Positions 13,720 to 21,201 of a stretch of 21,201 nucleotides of DNA are shown in pieces. The translations under genes and the position numbers were made by a program. The first letter of the stretch is position 1. Each line of letters begins with the position of its first letter. The notes beneath the pieces were generated by a model, which ran no database searches, had not been told where the DNA came from, and saw only the letters and a program-made list of their open reading frames with translations. Source of the DNA: Oscillospiraceae bacterium. Lineage in GTDB: Bacteria > Bacillota > Clostridia > Oscillospirales > Ruminococcaceae. The stretch is from positions 1-21,201 of the forward strand of contig CAAGJI010000070.1 of assembly GCA_900770195.1 (NCBI GenBank), read 5' to 3'.

Positions 13720-14718
13720 ATGGCTTTATTTGAATCATATGAAAGAAGAGAAAAGAAAATTCTCGAAGTACTCGCTCAGTATGGTATCAATTCTATTGAA
13801 GAATGTGCTGACGTTTGTAAAGAAAAAGGTCTTGACATATATAAGCTTGTTGAAGGCATTCAGCCTATCTGCTTTGAAAATGCAAAGTGGGCTTACACAG
13901 TTGGCTGTGCCATTGCTATAAAGAAGGGCTGTAAGAAGGCTTCAGAAGCCGCAGCAGCTATTGGTGAAGGTCTTCAGGCTTTCTGTATCCCTGGTTCTGT
14001 TGCTGATCAGCGTAAGGTTGGTCTTGGTCACGGTAACCTTGGTAAAATGCTTCTTGAAGAAGATACAGAATGTTTTGCATTCCTCGCAGGTCACGAAAGT
14101 TTCGCAGCTGCTGAAGGTGCTATCGGTATTGCTGAAAAAGCAAACAAGGTACGTAAGAAGCCTTTAAGAGTTATTCTTAACGGTCTTGGTAAAGATGCTG
14201 CTCAGATTATCGCAAGAGTTAACGGCTTTACTTTTGTTGAAACAGAAATGGATTACTCAACAGGTGAAGTTAAGGAAGTATTCCGCAAGGCTTATTCAAA
14301 GGGTCTTCGTGCAAAGGTTAACTGTTACGGTGCAAACGACGTAACAGAAGGCGTTGCAATAATGTGGAAGGAAAATGTTGACGTTTCTATTACAGGTAAC
14401 TCAACAAACCCTACAAGATTCCAGCACCCTGTTGCAGGTACATACAAGAAGGAAAGACTTGAAGCAGGTAAGAAATACTTCTCAGTTGCTTCAGGCGGTG
14501 GTACAGGTCGTACACTTCACCCTGATAACATGGCAGCAGGTCCTGCTTCTTACGGTATGACAGATACACTCGGAAGAATGCACAGCGACGCTCAGTTCGC
14601 AGGTTCGTCATCAGTTCCGGCACACGTTGAAATGATGGGACTTATCGGTATGGGTAACAACCCAATGGTAGGTGCTACTGTTGCATGTGCAGTTGCTGTT
14701 GAAGAAGCTATGAAGTAA
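13720..14718 (+). CDS. GGGtGRT protein
   Basis: A 332-residue protein carrying the name-giving motif GGGTGRT (259-265), followed by LHPDNMAAGPASYGMTDTLGRMHSDAQFAGSSSVPAHVEMMG. Other conserved-looking features are GHGNLGKM (103-110), FLAGHESFAAAEGAIG (121-136), and a set of cysteines (C29, C33, C51, C63, C71, C89, C118, C202). No biochemical function is established for this family to my knowledge. Constant pairing with a NifU-like scaffold suggests metal-cluster handling or a cluster-dependent enzyme. It has a strong ribosome site (AAGGAGG) and lies 15 bp after its partner, with a good terminator behind it. Confidence 0.93.
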   Translation: MALFESYERREKKILEVLAQYGINSIEECADVCKEKGLDIYKLVEGIQPICFENAKWAYTVGCAIAIKKGCKKASEAAAAIGEGLQAFCIPGSVADQRKVGLGHGNLGKMLLEEDTECFAFLAGHESFAAAEGAIGIAEKANKVRKKPLRVILNGLGKDAAQIIARVNGFTFVETEMDYSTGEVKEVFRKAYSKGLRAKVNCYGANDVTEGVAIMWKENVDVSITGNSTNPTRFQHPVAGTYKKERLEAGKKYFSVASGGGTGRTLHPDNMAAGPASYGMTDTLGRMHSDAQFAGSSSVPAHVEMMGLIGMGNNPMVGATVACAVAVEEAMK

Positions 14719-14748
14719 TTTATAGTTTACCTATATTAAGCTAAAAAT

Positions 14749-14785
14749 ACCGTCCTCGGATTTTTGTCTGAGGACGGTTTTGTTT
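14749..14785 (+). terminator. Terminator of the GGGtGRT operon
   Basis: ACCGTCCTCGGA (14749-14760) pairs with TCTGAGGACGGT (14767-14778) with one wobble, and TTTTGTTTTG follows. It lies about 30 bp after the stop. Confidence 0.92.
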
Positions 14786-14827
14786 TGGGGTATGTAATTC
14801 AGATGACTGTTTTTAAGGCGGAATTAT

Positions 14828-14861
14828 GAAAAATTCCACGATAAGCTATTAAGAATTTTTC
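14828..14861. repeat. Short perfect inverted repeat
   Basis: GAAAAATTC (14828-14836) and GAATTTTTC (14853-14861) are perfect reverse complements around 16 bp. It lies between two convergent terminators and its function is not evident. The rest of 14786-14956 holds no gene that I can support. Confidence 0.5.
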
Positions 14862-14956
14862 GTCCATCATCTCTTGATTTATCTGTAAGGTGTATATAAA
14901 CATTATTTTGCTGAATTGCTATAGGTATATTCTGAATAATTTTCTATATACAAAGA

Positions 14957-14996
14957 AAAATCTCAGGCACATTTTTATGCCTGAGATTTTATTTTA
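14957..14996 (-). terminator. Terminator of the dockerin protein gene (bidirectional form)
   Basis: AAAATCTCAGGCA (14957-14969) pairs perfectly with TGCCTGAGATTTT (14978-14990). On the minus strand it follows the dockerin gene stop by about 20 bp and is succeeded by T-rich sequence. It also has T-rich sequence on the plus side. Confidence 0.88.
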
Positions 14997-15009
14997 CTTG
15001 CTTAAATTA

Positions 15010-18000
15010 TTAAACATCTTTTATATTAACTTTGAGACCAACCATGGTCTGTGCATAATATTTAAGTATTTTAACAGCGTCTTTAGAATCAATCTTGCCG
15101 TCGCCATTTACATCGCCTTTTTCAGTTGAAATGCTTGTTGTTGTGCTTCCTGTAAGGCTTTCAGCGTAGTACTTAAGTACCAATACAGCGTCCTTTGAAT
15201 CAATTGCACCGTCATCATTTACGTCACCAAGTTGTGTTTTTGTTTCAGGTTTTGAGATTGTTCCGTTATCTTTTGGTGTAGTTGGTGTTGGTATGTTGTC
15301 AACTGTTATTTTTATTTCTTTTTTATCTCCATTTGTATTTGTAACAGTTATAACCGCTGTTCCTGCTGATATAGGAGTTATTACACCAGTTTTTGAAACA
15401 ATTGCAACATCTTCATTACTTGATTCAAATTTTACATTGTTTGAATTTACTTCTACTTTTATTTTTTCGCCAACCTTGATTTTATCTGTTTTTATTTCTG
15501 CCTTTAAAGTTGGTTCTGTTTTGGTTGCAGATGTAGTTGAAACTGTTGTTGCAGCCTGTACAGTTACATATACAGTGTCTGACTGACCATAGCTGTTTCT
15601 TACTGTGATATATGTTTTGCCAGAATTTACTGCTGTTACTGTTCCATCATCATCAACAGTAGCTATTGATTCGTTTTCTGATTTGAATTCACAAGAACCA
15701 AAACCAGATACATAAATATATTTACTTTCACCAGGTTTAAGTGTCATGTAATGAGGTGTTACATAAAATTCAGGTAATACTGTTGATGTCGCAGAGTTTG
15801 TTTCTGTGTATCTGGCTGTTGTTGCTGCATATGTTACTTCTGTATATCTTGTTGTTTCTGTAACATAAGGATAAGTTGTTTCTTCTGAAGTTGTTGATGT
15901 AGTTGAAACTGTTGTTTCAGCTTGTACAGTTACATACACAGTATCTGACTGACCATAGCTGTTTCTTACTGTGATATATGTTTTGCCAGAACTTACTGCT
16001 GTTACTGTTCCATCAACATCAACAGTAGCTATTGATTCATCATCCGATGAAAAATAACAACTTGAAAAACTTGATACATATATACTTTCGCTTTCACCAG
16101 GTTCAAGGGTCATGTAACGAGGTGTTACATAAAATTCAGGTAATGCTGCTGATGTTGCTCTTGTTGTAACTGCATATGTTCTTGCCGTCGTAGTTGTTGT
16201 GGTTGTAGTAGTTGCTGTAGTCATTGCCTGTGAAGTAGTACATGCTGTTGATACAGCCGTTACAGCAGCTATAGTTACATATACATAAGCTTTCTGACCT
16301 GAACCATCTGTTACTGTTATAGTTGCTTCTCTTGAATACCAGCTACTATACGAATATGATGTTACAGTTCCATCTAATGTAACTTCGACATTAGAATTAT
16401 CTGATGAAAAGCTATAGTTTCCATCACCGCCCGTTACGGTTATTTTTGCACTATCATAGTATGAAGAAAGTGTAATATACTTAGGTGAAACAACTAAATC
16501 AGCGTATGTAACACGTGTCGTGGTTGCTAATGTTGTTGCTCTTGTTGTAACTGCATATGTTCTTGCCGTCGTAGTTGTAGTAGTTATTGCTGTTGTGGCA
16601 ATAGCTTTTACTGTTACATATACAACTGATGAATTACCATAGTCATCTTTGACAGTTACTGTTGCCTGACCTGAACTTATGCCTAATATTGTTCCTCTTG
16701 AGCCTACTACAGCAACAGATTCATCTGATGATGAAAAACTGTAATATCCGCTTCCACCTGTTACATCAATATAATAATCCTCTCCTACATTAATTGTAAC
16801 ATAACGTGGTGATACATGTAAATAAGGTATTGTAGTTGCCACTGTTGTTATCGTTGTAGTAGTTGTTGTTGTGGTTGTTGTTGTTGAAGTAGATGTAGTT
16901 GTAACTTTTGTTGCAGGCGTTGTCAAACCTGTTACTATTACATATACAATTTCAGAATGTCCTACCCCGTCCATTACAGTTATAGTAGTTCTTCCTGGTT
17001 TTACACCTGTTATTGTTCCGTCTGTTTCTACCTCTGCAACAGATTCATCTGATGATAAGAAGCTATAATCTCCATCACCGCCTGTTACAGTTATTTTTGC
17101 TTTGTTATACTGTAAAATATTTATTTCATCAGGCGTTACATACATTGGTTCATATGTGGTGGTTGTTGTAGCTTGAGTTGTAGTAGTAGTGGTGGTTGTT
17201 ATCATTGTAGTAGCCTTATATGTAGTTGTGACTATGGCTGTGGTTGTAGTCATGGCTGTGGTTGTAGTTGCCTTAGGTGTGGTTGTAGTTACGGCTGTTG
17301 TTGTAGTCGCCTTAGGTGTGGTTGTAGTTACGGCTGTTGTTGTAGTCGCCTTAGGTGTGGTTGTAGTCATGGCTGTTGTTGTAGTCACCTTAGGTATGGT
17401 TGTAGTTACGGCTGTTGTTGTAGTTGCCTTAGGTGTGGTTGTAGTCATGGCTGTTGTCGTAGTTGCCTTAGTTGTAGCCTTTGTTGTTTCAACAACAGGA
17501 ATTACAGTAACCTTTACAGTTTCATTACGTCCATCATCTGTATAAACAATTACATTTACACTTCCAGAACTGATACCTGCCGCCTTGCCATTTGCATCAA
17601 CAACCAATATTCCGCTTTTATTTACAGAATAATGAACTATCGGATTATCTGCTGCCTTAGCTTCAATTGTAAATGTATCTCCAACTTCAATTGTTGTTGA
17701 TTTAGGTGAAACTTCAAGTGGTGCCTGAGTTGTTGTTACTGATGTTGTTGCCTTAGTAGTTGCAGCTGTTGTTTCGGCTTTGTTACCTACATAAACTTTT
17801 ATAGAACCGTCTGTGTATATTGCTGGTATGTCTATACCTGCATGTTCATACCAAGTCACTGCTTCGCATGATTTATCCCATTTAATTGGAAATTTATAGT
17901 ATGAACCATTTTCATCTTTTTCAAGTTTGATTCCCATCTTACTTGCTGTTGATGCAATTACTGATTCATCTTCTGTTATCTTGAAGTAATAGAATGCAAA

Positions 18001-19971
18001 TGGTGTTTCGTTTGGTTGTATATCCCAGTTACCTTCTTTTCTACTTTTTGCAATACCATATGCCCAATATTTTTCTTCATATGTAAATGTTCCTGTATAT
18101 GGACCTGGAACATCATTTTCATCAGAAAGTGAAACTTTTTCAAGCTGAAACACCTTAGAAAGATCGTATGTCTTTTGCAATTGACCTTTAAGACCGGCAA
18201 GACCTGGATCATTATTTACTGTAATTGGAAGCACAACAGACCATTCTGTATCTGAACCTTCAGCACCATAACCAGCACCTGCTTTGGCTGAAATGTTGCC
18301 TATTACAAACTCAGGATTACAATCTTCGGTTGTTGTTTTTGTTTCTGCCTTAGTTGTTATAGTTGTAATAGTTGTTGTCTTTTTTGTTACAGCGGCAGTT
18401 GTTGCAATTGTAGTTTTATTTGCAGTTGCTTTAGTTGTTGCGGTTGTTGTCTGTTTTTTGCCACTTACATAAACTTTTATAGAACCGTCTGTAAGTGTTG
18501 GTTTGTAATAGGTTGGTGCAGCATTATCATTTTTCTTGGTTACTTCATAATTATAATCTGTATCCCATTTCATTGGAAATTTATAATATGAACCATTTTC
18601 ATCTTTTTCAAGCTTAATTCCCATCTTACTTGCTGTTGATGCAATTACTGATTCATCTTCTGTTACTTTTATATAGTAATATACAAAAGCAGTTCCATCT
18701 GTCTGCTTTTTCCAATTTTTACTATCTTGTGCTATAACAAAATTCCAATCACTTGTACCATATTGGAAAACCCCTACATATGGACCTGGTTTGCCATCTT
18801 CATTACAAAGTGAAATTTCTTCAAGTTGAAATATTTTAGCAAGATCCTGTGATGTATAAAGTTTAGCCTGTATTACATTCATTTCAGGGTCATTGTTTAC
18901 TGTAATAGGAAGCACAACAGAATATTCTGTATCTGAACCTTCTTCACCATAACCAGCACCTGCTTTTGCTGAAATGTTGCCTATTACAAATTCAGGATTA
19001 CAATCTTCGGTTGTTGTTTTTGTTTCTGCCTTGGCTGTTGTAGTTGTAATAGTTGTTGCCTTTTTTGTTACAGCGGCAGTTGTAGCAACTGTAGCTTTGT
19101 TTGTAGTTGCTTTAGTTGTTGCGGCTGTTGTCTGTTTTTTGCCACTTACATAAACTTTTATAGAACCATCTGTGAGCGTTGTTTTAAAGTCACAAAAATT
19201 CACATCGGATACTGCATAATCATAATCTGTATCCCACTTCATTGGGAATTTATAATATGAGCCATTTTCATCTTTTTCAAGTTTAATTCCCATCTTACTT
19301 GCTGTTGATGCAATTACTGATTCATCTTCTGTTACTTTTATGTAGTAATACATAAATGGCGTTCCATCCGGTTGCTTTTCCCAAGTATCGTTATAATCAT
19401 TGTATATAACAAATGTCCAATATTTTTCAGAATAAGTAAATGGACCTGAATATGGACCACGTATACCTTTCTCTTCATTTTCATATGAAATATGGTCAAG
19501 TTGAAATACCTTATTTAAATCTTCTGATGTGAGTAATTTAAGTTTTATTGACCTCATACCAGGGTCATTATTTACTATAATCGGAAGCGTAACAGGCCAT
19601 TCTGTATCCGAACCAACTTCACCATAACCAGCACCTGCTTTTGCTGAAATATTTCCTATTACAAATTCAGGATTACAATCTTCAGTTGTCGTAGTTGTTA
19701 TCGTTGTTGTAGTCTTAGTTGTAGTAGTTGTTACTTCAGTAGTAGCTATTGTTGTTTCTTCTGTTGTAGTTTCAGTAGGTTCTTCACCACCATTAACTTC
19801 CCATGCAAGCTTTGGATAATTTCCTTCAACATATACAAAGGCATCTCCAAGTGATGTTGCAAATGATTCTTTTTTCATATTTGCATCAGATTTTGCAATT
19901 GCAGAGTCGGAAGAATAATTCCCCACACCTTTTGTGTTAGAAGATGCATAATACGCTTTATTTAAAGTCAA
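15010..19971 (-). CDS. Modular cell-surface/cellulosomal protein: cohesin-like repeats, BIG2 domains, dockerin (main part)
   Basis: This is the continuation of the gene beginning at 21024. The frame is open up to the TAA at 20140, and TTG 19971 (residue 1 here) is only the first possible start. Remaining GLUG-like sequence and a Thr-rich linker (66-97) lead to three homologous modules of about 180 residues starting DCNPEFVIGNISAKAGAGYG (98, 323 and about 545). Each ends in a VIASTASKMGIKLEKDENGSYYKFP block; strand pattern and position suggest divergent cohesins. Seven Ig-like BIG2 domains follow, with repeats such as SSDESVAVV, DGTVTAVSSGKTYITV and SYGQSDTVYVTV, separated by Thr-rich linkers. 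The C-terminus is a type I-like dockerin (1582-1653), with GDVNDDGAIDSKDAVLVLKYY and GDVNGDGKIDSKDAVKILKYY as paired calcium loops. It would be exported and attach to a cellulosome scaffold. The cohesin call is tentative; the BIG2 and dockerin calls are firm. Confidence 0.9.
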   Translation of the reverse strand: MTLNKAYYASSNTKGVGNYSSDSAIAKSDANMKKESFATSLGDAFVYVEGNYPKLAWEVNGGEEPTETTTEETTIATTEVTTTTTKTTTTITTTTTEDCNPEFVIGNISAKAGAGYGEVGSDTEWPVTLPIIVNNDPGMRSIKLKLLTSEDLNKVFQLDHISYENEEKGIRGPYSGPFTYSEKYWTFVIYNDYNDTWEKQPDGTPFMYYYIKVTEDESVIASTASKMGIKLEKDENGSYYKFPMKWDTDYDYAVSDVNFCDFKTTLTDGSIKVYVSGKKQTTAATTKATTNKATVATTAAVTKKATTITTTTAKAETKTTTEDCNPEFVIGNISAKAGAGYGEEGSDTEYSVVLPITVNNDPEMNVIQAKLYTSQDLAKIFQLEEISLCNEDGKPGPYVGVFQYGTSDWNFVIAQDSKNWKKQTDGTAFVYYYIKVTEDESVIASTASKMGIKLEKDENGSYYKFPMKWDTDYNYEVTKKNDNAAPTYYKPTLTDGSIKVYVSGKKQTTTATTKATANKTTIATTAAVTKKTTTITTITTKAETKTTTEDCNPEFVIGNISAKAGAGYGAEGSDTEWSVVLPITVNNDPGLAGLKGQLQKTYDLSKVFQLEKVSLSDENDVPGPYTGTFTYEEKYWAYGIAKSRKEGNWDIQPNETPFAFYYFKITEDESVIASTASKMGIKLEKDENGSYYKFPIKWDKSCEAVTWYEHAGIDIPAIYTDGSIKVYVGNKAETTAATTKATTSVTTTQAPLEVSPKSTTIEVGDTFTIEAKAADNPIVHYSVNKSGILVVDANGKAAGISSGSVNVIVYTDDGRNETVKVTVIPVVETTKATTKATTTTAMTTTTPKATTTTAVTTTIPKVTTTTAMTTTTPKATTTTAVTTTTPKATTTTAVTTTTPKATTTTAMTTTTAIVTTTYKATTMITTTTTTTTQATTTTTYEPMYVTPDEINILQYNKAKITVTGGDGDYSFLSSDESVAEVETDGTITGVKPGRTTITVMDGVGHSEIVYVIVTGLTTPATKVTTTSTSTTTTTTTTTTTITTVATTIPYLHVSPRYVTINVGEDYYIDVTGGSGYYSFSSSDESVAVVGSRGTILGISSGQATVTVKDDYGNSSVVYVTVKAIATTAITTTTTTARTYAVTTRATTLATTTRVTYADLVVSPKYITLSSYYDSAKITVTGGDGNYSFSSDNSNVEVTLDGTVTSYSYSSWYSREATITVTDGSGQKAYVYVTIAAVTAVSTACTTSQAMTTATTTTTTTTTARTYAVTTRATSAALPEFYVTPRYMTLEPGESESIYVSSFSSCYFSSDDESIATVDVDGTVTAVSSGKTYITVRNSYGQSDTVYVTVQAETTVSTTSTTSEETTYPYVTETTRYTEVTYAATTARYTETNSATSTVLPEFYVTPHYMTLKPGESKYIYVSGFGSCEFKSENESIATVDDDGTVTAVNSGKTYITVRNSYGQSDTVYVTVQAATTVSTTSATKTEPTLKAEIKTDKIKVGEKIKVEVNSNNVKFESSNEDVAIVSKTGVITPISAGTAVITVTNTNGDKKEIKITVDNIPTPTTPKDNGTISKPETKTQLGDVNDDGAIDSKDAVLVLKYYAESLTGSTTTSISTEKGDVNGDGKIDSKDAVKILKYYAQTMVGLKVNIKDV
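17270..17464 (-). repeat. 39-bp tandem repeat coding a Thr-rich linker
   Basis: Five consecutive 39-bp units begin at 17270, 17309, 17348, 17387 and 17426. A truncated sixth starts at 17465 and related shorter copies lie before 17270. Each encodes 13 residues like KATTTTAVTTTTP in frame. Such units can expand or contract without breaking the reading frame. The linker is probably extended and O-glycosylated. Confidence 0.93.
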
Positions 19972-20139
19972 ACCATTACCATAACCAATAACACCTCCAA
20001 CATAATTTGAACCTGTTATCTTAGATGTATTGTAGGACGTGTTTATCGTAGTATCTGATGCATATCCTATTATGCCACCGCTATAATTGAATCCACTTAC
20101 ATTTGCTTTGTTGTAACAATTTGATATAGTTGTATTTTG

Positions 20140-20142
20140 TTA
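20140..20142 (-). other. In-frame TAA interrupting the dockerin protein gene
   Basis: Codons read GCA GAA TAA CAA AAT ACA ACT and continue in frame as QNTTISNCYNKANVSGFNYSGGIIGYAS, clearly another copy of the GG-I-GYS...NSC repeat on the upstream side. In sister repeats the equivalent position falls at or next to a Ser. One base change such as TCA to TAA would explain it. Confidence 0.9.
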
Positions 20143-21024
20143 TTCTGCAACTATTCCGCCAACATAAGAAGATGATGAAGTAGAAGCACAAGAAACATCG
20201 CCATTATTTGCACAACTATTTATTTCAGCAGAAGAATAACCTGTTATACCACCACCATGATGATAAGTATATGAAGAAGTTACAGTTCCATTGTTTACAC
20301 AGCTATTTATCTCAGCAACTGAATAACCAGCTATTCCTCCTCCATAAACAGAAAAAGTTACGGTTTGATTATTTGTACAGTTACTTACCAATCCATTTGA
20401 ATATCCCACAATACCACCCGCATAAGAAGAAGTTTTTACAGTTGATATTGCATCTGTAGAACAATTATTTACTCTTCCGTTTAAACGTGCAACTATACCA
20501 CCTGCACAATTATCATGTGAATATGTATTATTTATGCATTCATATGTTGTATTAGTGTTATTTATTTCAGCTGAACTTGAAGTATATCCAAAAAGTCCAC
20601 TATATTGATAATCGCTTCCTGAAATATATAAACCTTCAATCGAAAAGCCTGAGCCATCAAAAATGCCTGAAAAACTATATACACTATCTGTTCCGATAGG
20701 TGTCCAACTGTTTTCAGGAATGATATCTGACCAGTTTTCAAAATCTGAAACATCATTCAGATAAATATTATTATCAAGAACGAAAGTCTGCCCTGACATA
20801 CTTTTGCCGTCATTTACAAGTTCTGCAAGACCTGCAAGTTCTTCAGGTGTTGAAATATGAAACTCTGTTTCTTCGGAATCATACCACGAAGTATCAGTAG
20901 TTCCGTCCCATATGTCTTTTTCTGCATCAGCTGCCGAAGCGATAACTCCCACCGATGAGAATGGAATACTTGAAATGGCTGTTAAACCTGCAAGTACGCC
21001 TGAGATAAGTTTTTTTAATCTCAT
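20140..21024 (-). CDS. N-terminal part of the dockerin protein: signal peptide and GLUG-like repeats
   Basis: This is the front 294 residues of the large surface protein. MRLKKLISGVLAGLTAISSI is a signal peptide with a basic N-region and hydrophobic core, probably cleaved near VIASAADA (27-34). The next part (about 38-140: DIWDGTTDTSWY, FHISTPEELAGLAELVN, WTPIGTD, FSGIFDGSGFSIEGLYI, SGLFGYTSS) is typical of secreted GLUG-motif proteins. A set of repeats follows, each with GGI-GYS and N-C-NN (GGIVGYSNGLVSNCTNN, GGIAGYSVAEINSCVNN, GGITGYSSAEINSCANN), likely forming a beta-solenoid. The frame stops at TAA 20140 but the repeats continue beyond it. AAAGGAGG precedes the ATG. If the stop is real, this part alone would be a secreted protein without an anchor or dockerin. 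Confidence 0.9.
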   Translation of the reverse strand: MRLKKLISGVLAGLTAISSIPFSSVGVIASAADAEKDIWDGTTDTSWYDSEETEFHISTPEELAGLAELVNDGKSMSGQTFVLDNNIYLNDVSDFENWSDIIPENSWTPIGTDSVYSFSGIFDGSGFSIEGLYISGSDYQYSGLFGYTSSSAEINNTNTTYECINNTYSHDNCAGGIVARLNGRVNNCSTDAISTVKTSSYAGGIVGYSNGLVSNCTNNQTVTFSVYGGGIAGYSVAEINSCVNNGTVTSSYTYHHGGGITGYSSAEINSCANNGDVSCASTSSSSYVGGIVAE

Positions 21025-21055
21025 AAAAATTTCCTCCTTTATATTTAATACTCTA

Positions 21056-21084
21056 ATTATACCATATTATGATTGATTTGTAAA
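21056..21084 (-). promoter_or_regulatory. Promoter of the dockerin protein gene
   Basis: Minus-strand TTTACA (21079-21084), 17 bp, then TATAAT (21056-21061), preceded by TGG (extended -10). The leader is about 25 nt and ends in AAAGGAGG. Confidence 0.8.
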
Positions 21085-21128
21085 TATTAAAATAATACAA
21101 ATCACGGAAATCAATTTTCAGATTTAAG

Positions 21129-21174
21129 CCTCTCCTTTTAAGGAGAGGTGGGCGACGTAGTCGCTCGGAGAGGT
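21129..21174. repeat. REP-like intergenic palindromic element
   Basis: CCTCTCCTT-TT-AAGGAGAGG forms a perfect hairpin, followed by GGCGACGTAGTCGC-type symmetry (GCGAC-GTA-GTCGC) and a further GGAGAGG. It is GC-richer than its surroundings. Elements of the form CCTCTCC...GGAGAGG around a variable palindrome recur between genes in many Clostridia as I recall. Only one copy is in this window. Confidence 0.7.
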
Positions 21175-21201
21175 TAATTTTGCTTACAAATTCAATTAAA
21201 A

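Noticed and set aside
17232..17480. Possible CRISPR-like array in the 39-bp repeats
   Set aside because: Units abut without spacers and encode a linker in frame, so they are a tandem repeat.
17173..17700. Cys/Gly-rich and Val-rich plus-strand frames over the Thr-rich linkers
   Set aside because: They are complements of ACT/ACA-rich linker codons in the dockerin gene and have no translation signals.

Overview
The window is AT-rich, low-GC Firmicutes DNA. It most resembles a gut or rumen Ruminococcus (Oscillospiraceae). The grounds are strong AAGGAGG-type ribosome binding sites, TTGACA/TATAAT promoters, a dockerin-bearing cellulosome-type surface protein, a type VI-D (Cas13d) CRISPR-Cas locus, and the clostridial GGGtGRT protein pair. 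The organism assignment is inference from gene content.

Positions 1-6885 hold a type VI-D CRISPR locus read on the minus strand. A consensus promoter drives two overlapping WYL-domain genes, then Cas13d. Downstream lie a 95-residue protein of unknown family, a type II-A-like Cas1, a leader with its own perfect promoter, and a short array of four intact repeats plus one decayed repeat at the leader-distal end. No recognisable Cas2 is present in the window. Both HEPN RNase motifs of Cas13d are intact, but a single in-frame TAA splits the gene into 351- and 592-codon parts. Removing that codon would give about 956 codons, the normal Cas13d size.

Positions 6910-11400 hold a second minus-strand operon: a divergent sigma-70 factor, then a large RecQ-like helicase. 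The helicase frame breaks at an A AAA AAA heptamer placed exactly as a -1 slippery site. A -1 shift there would give one protein of about 1054 residues. The operon is preceded by three tandem copies of a ~100-bp promoter segment. I see no strong terminator between this operon and the VI-D operon. The extended -10 region of its promoters closely matches the promoter of the 95-residue gene beside cas1, which hints at shared regulation.

Positions 11440-14990 look like ordinary chromosome: a possible small RNA, tRNA-Gln(TTG) with a perfect promoter and terminator, a membrane phosphoglycosyl transferase, and a NifU-like protein with its GGGtGRT partner.

Positions 15010-21060 hold one very large minus-strand gene for a secreted modular protein: signal peptide, GLUG-like repeats, three long repeats that may be divergent cohesins, Thr-rich linkers, seven Ig-like BIG2 domains and a C-terminal dockerin. 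It too is interrupted by one in-frame TAA. The right edge carries a REP-like palindromic element.

The most notable themes are three otherwise intact genes each broken by one event (two in-frame ochre codons and one -1 frameshift at a slippery site), and the promoter similarity linking the sigma/helicase operon to the CRISPR adaptation genes.
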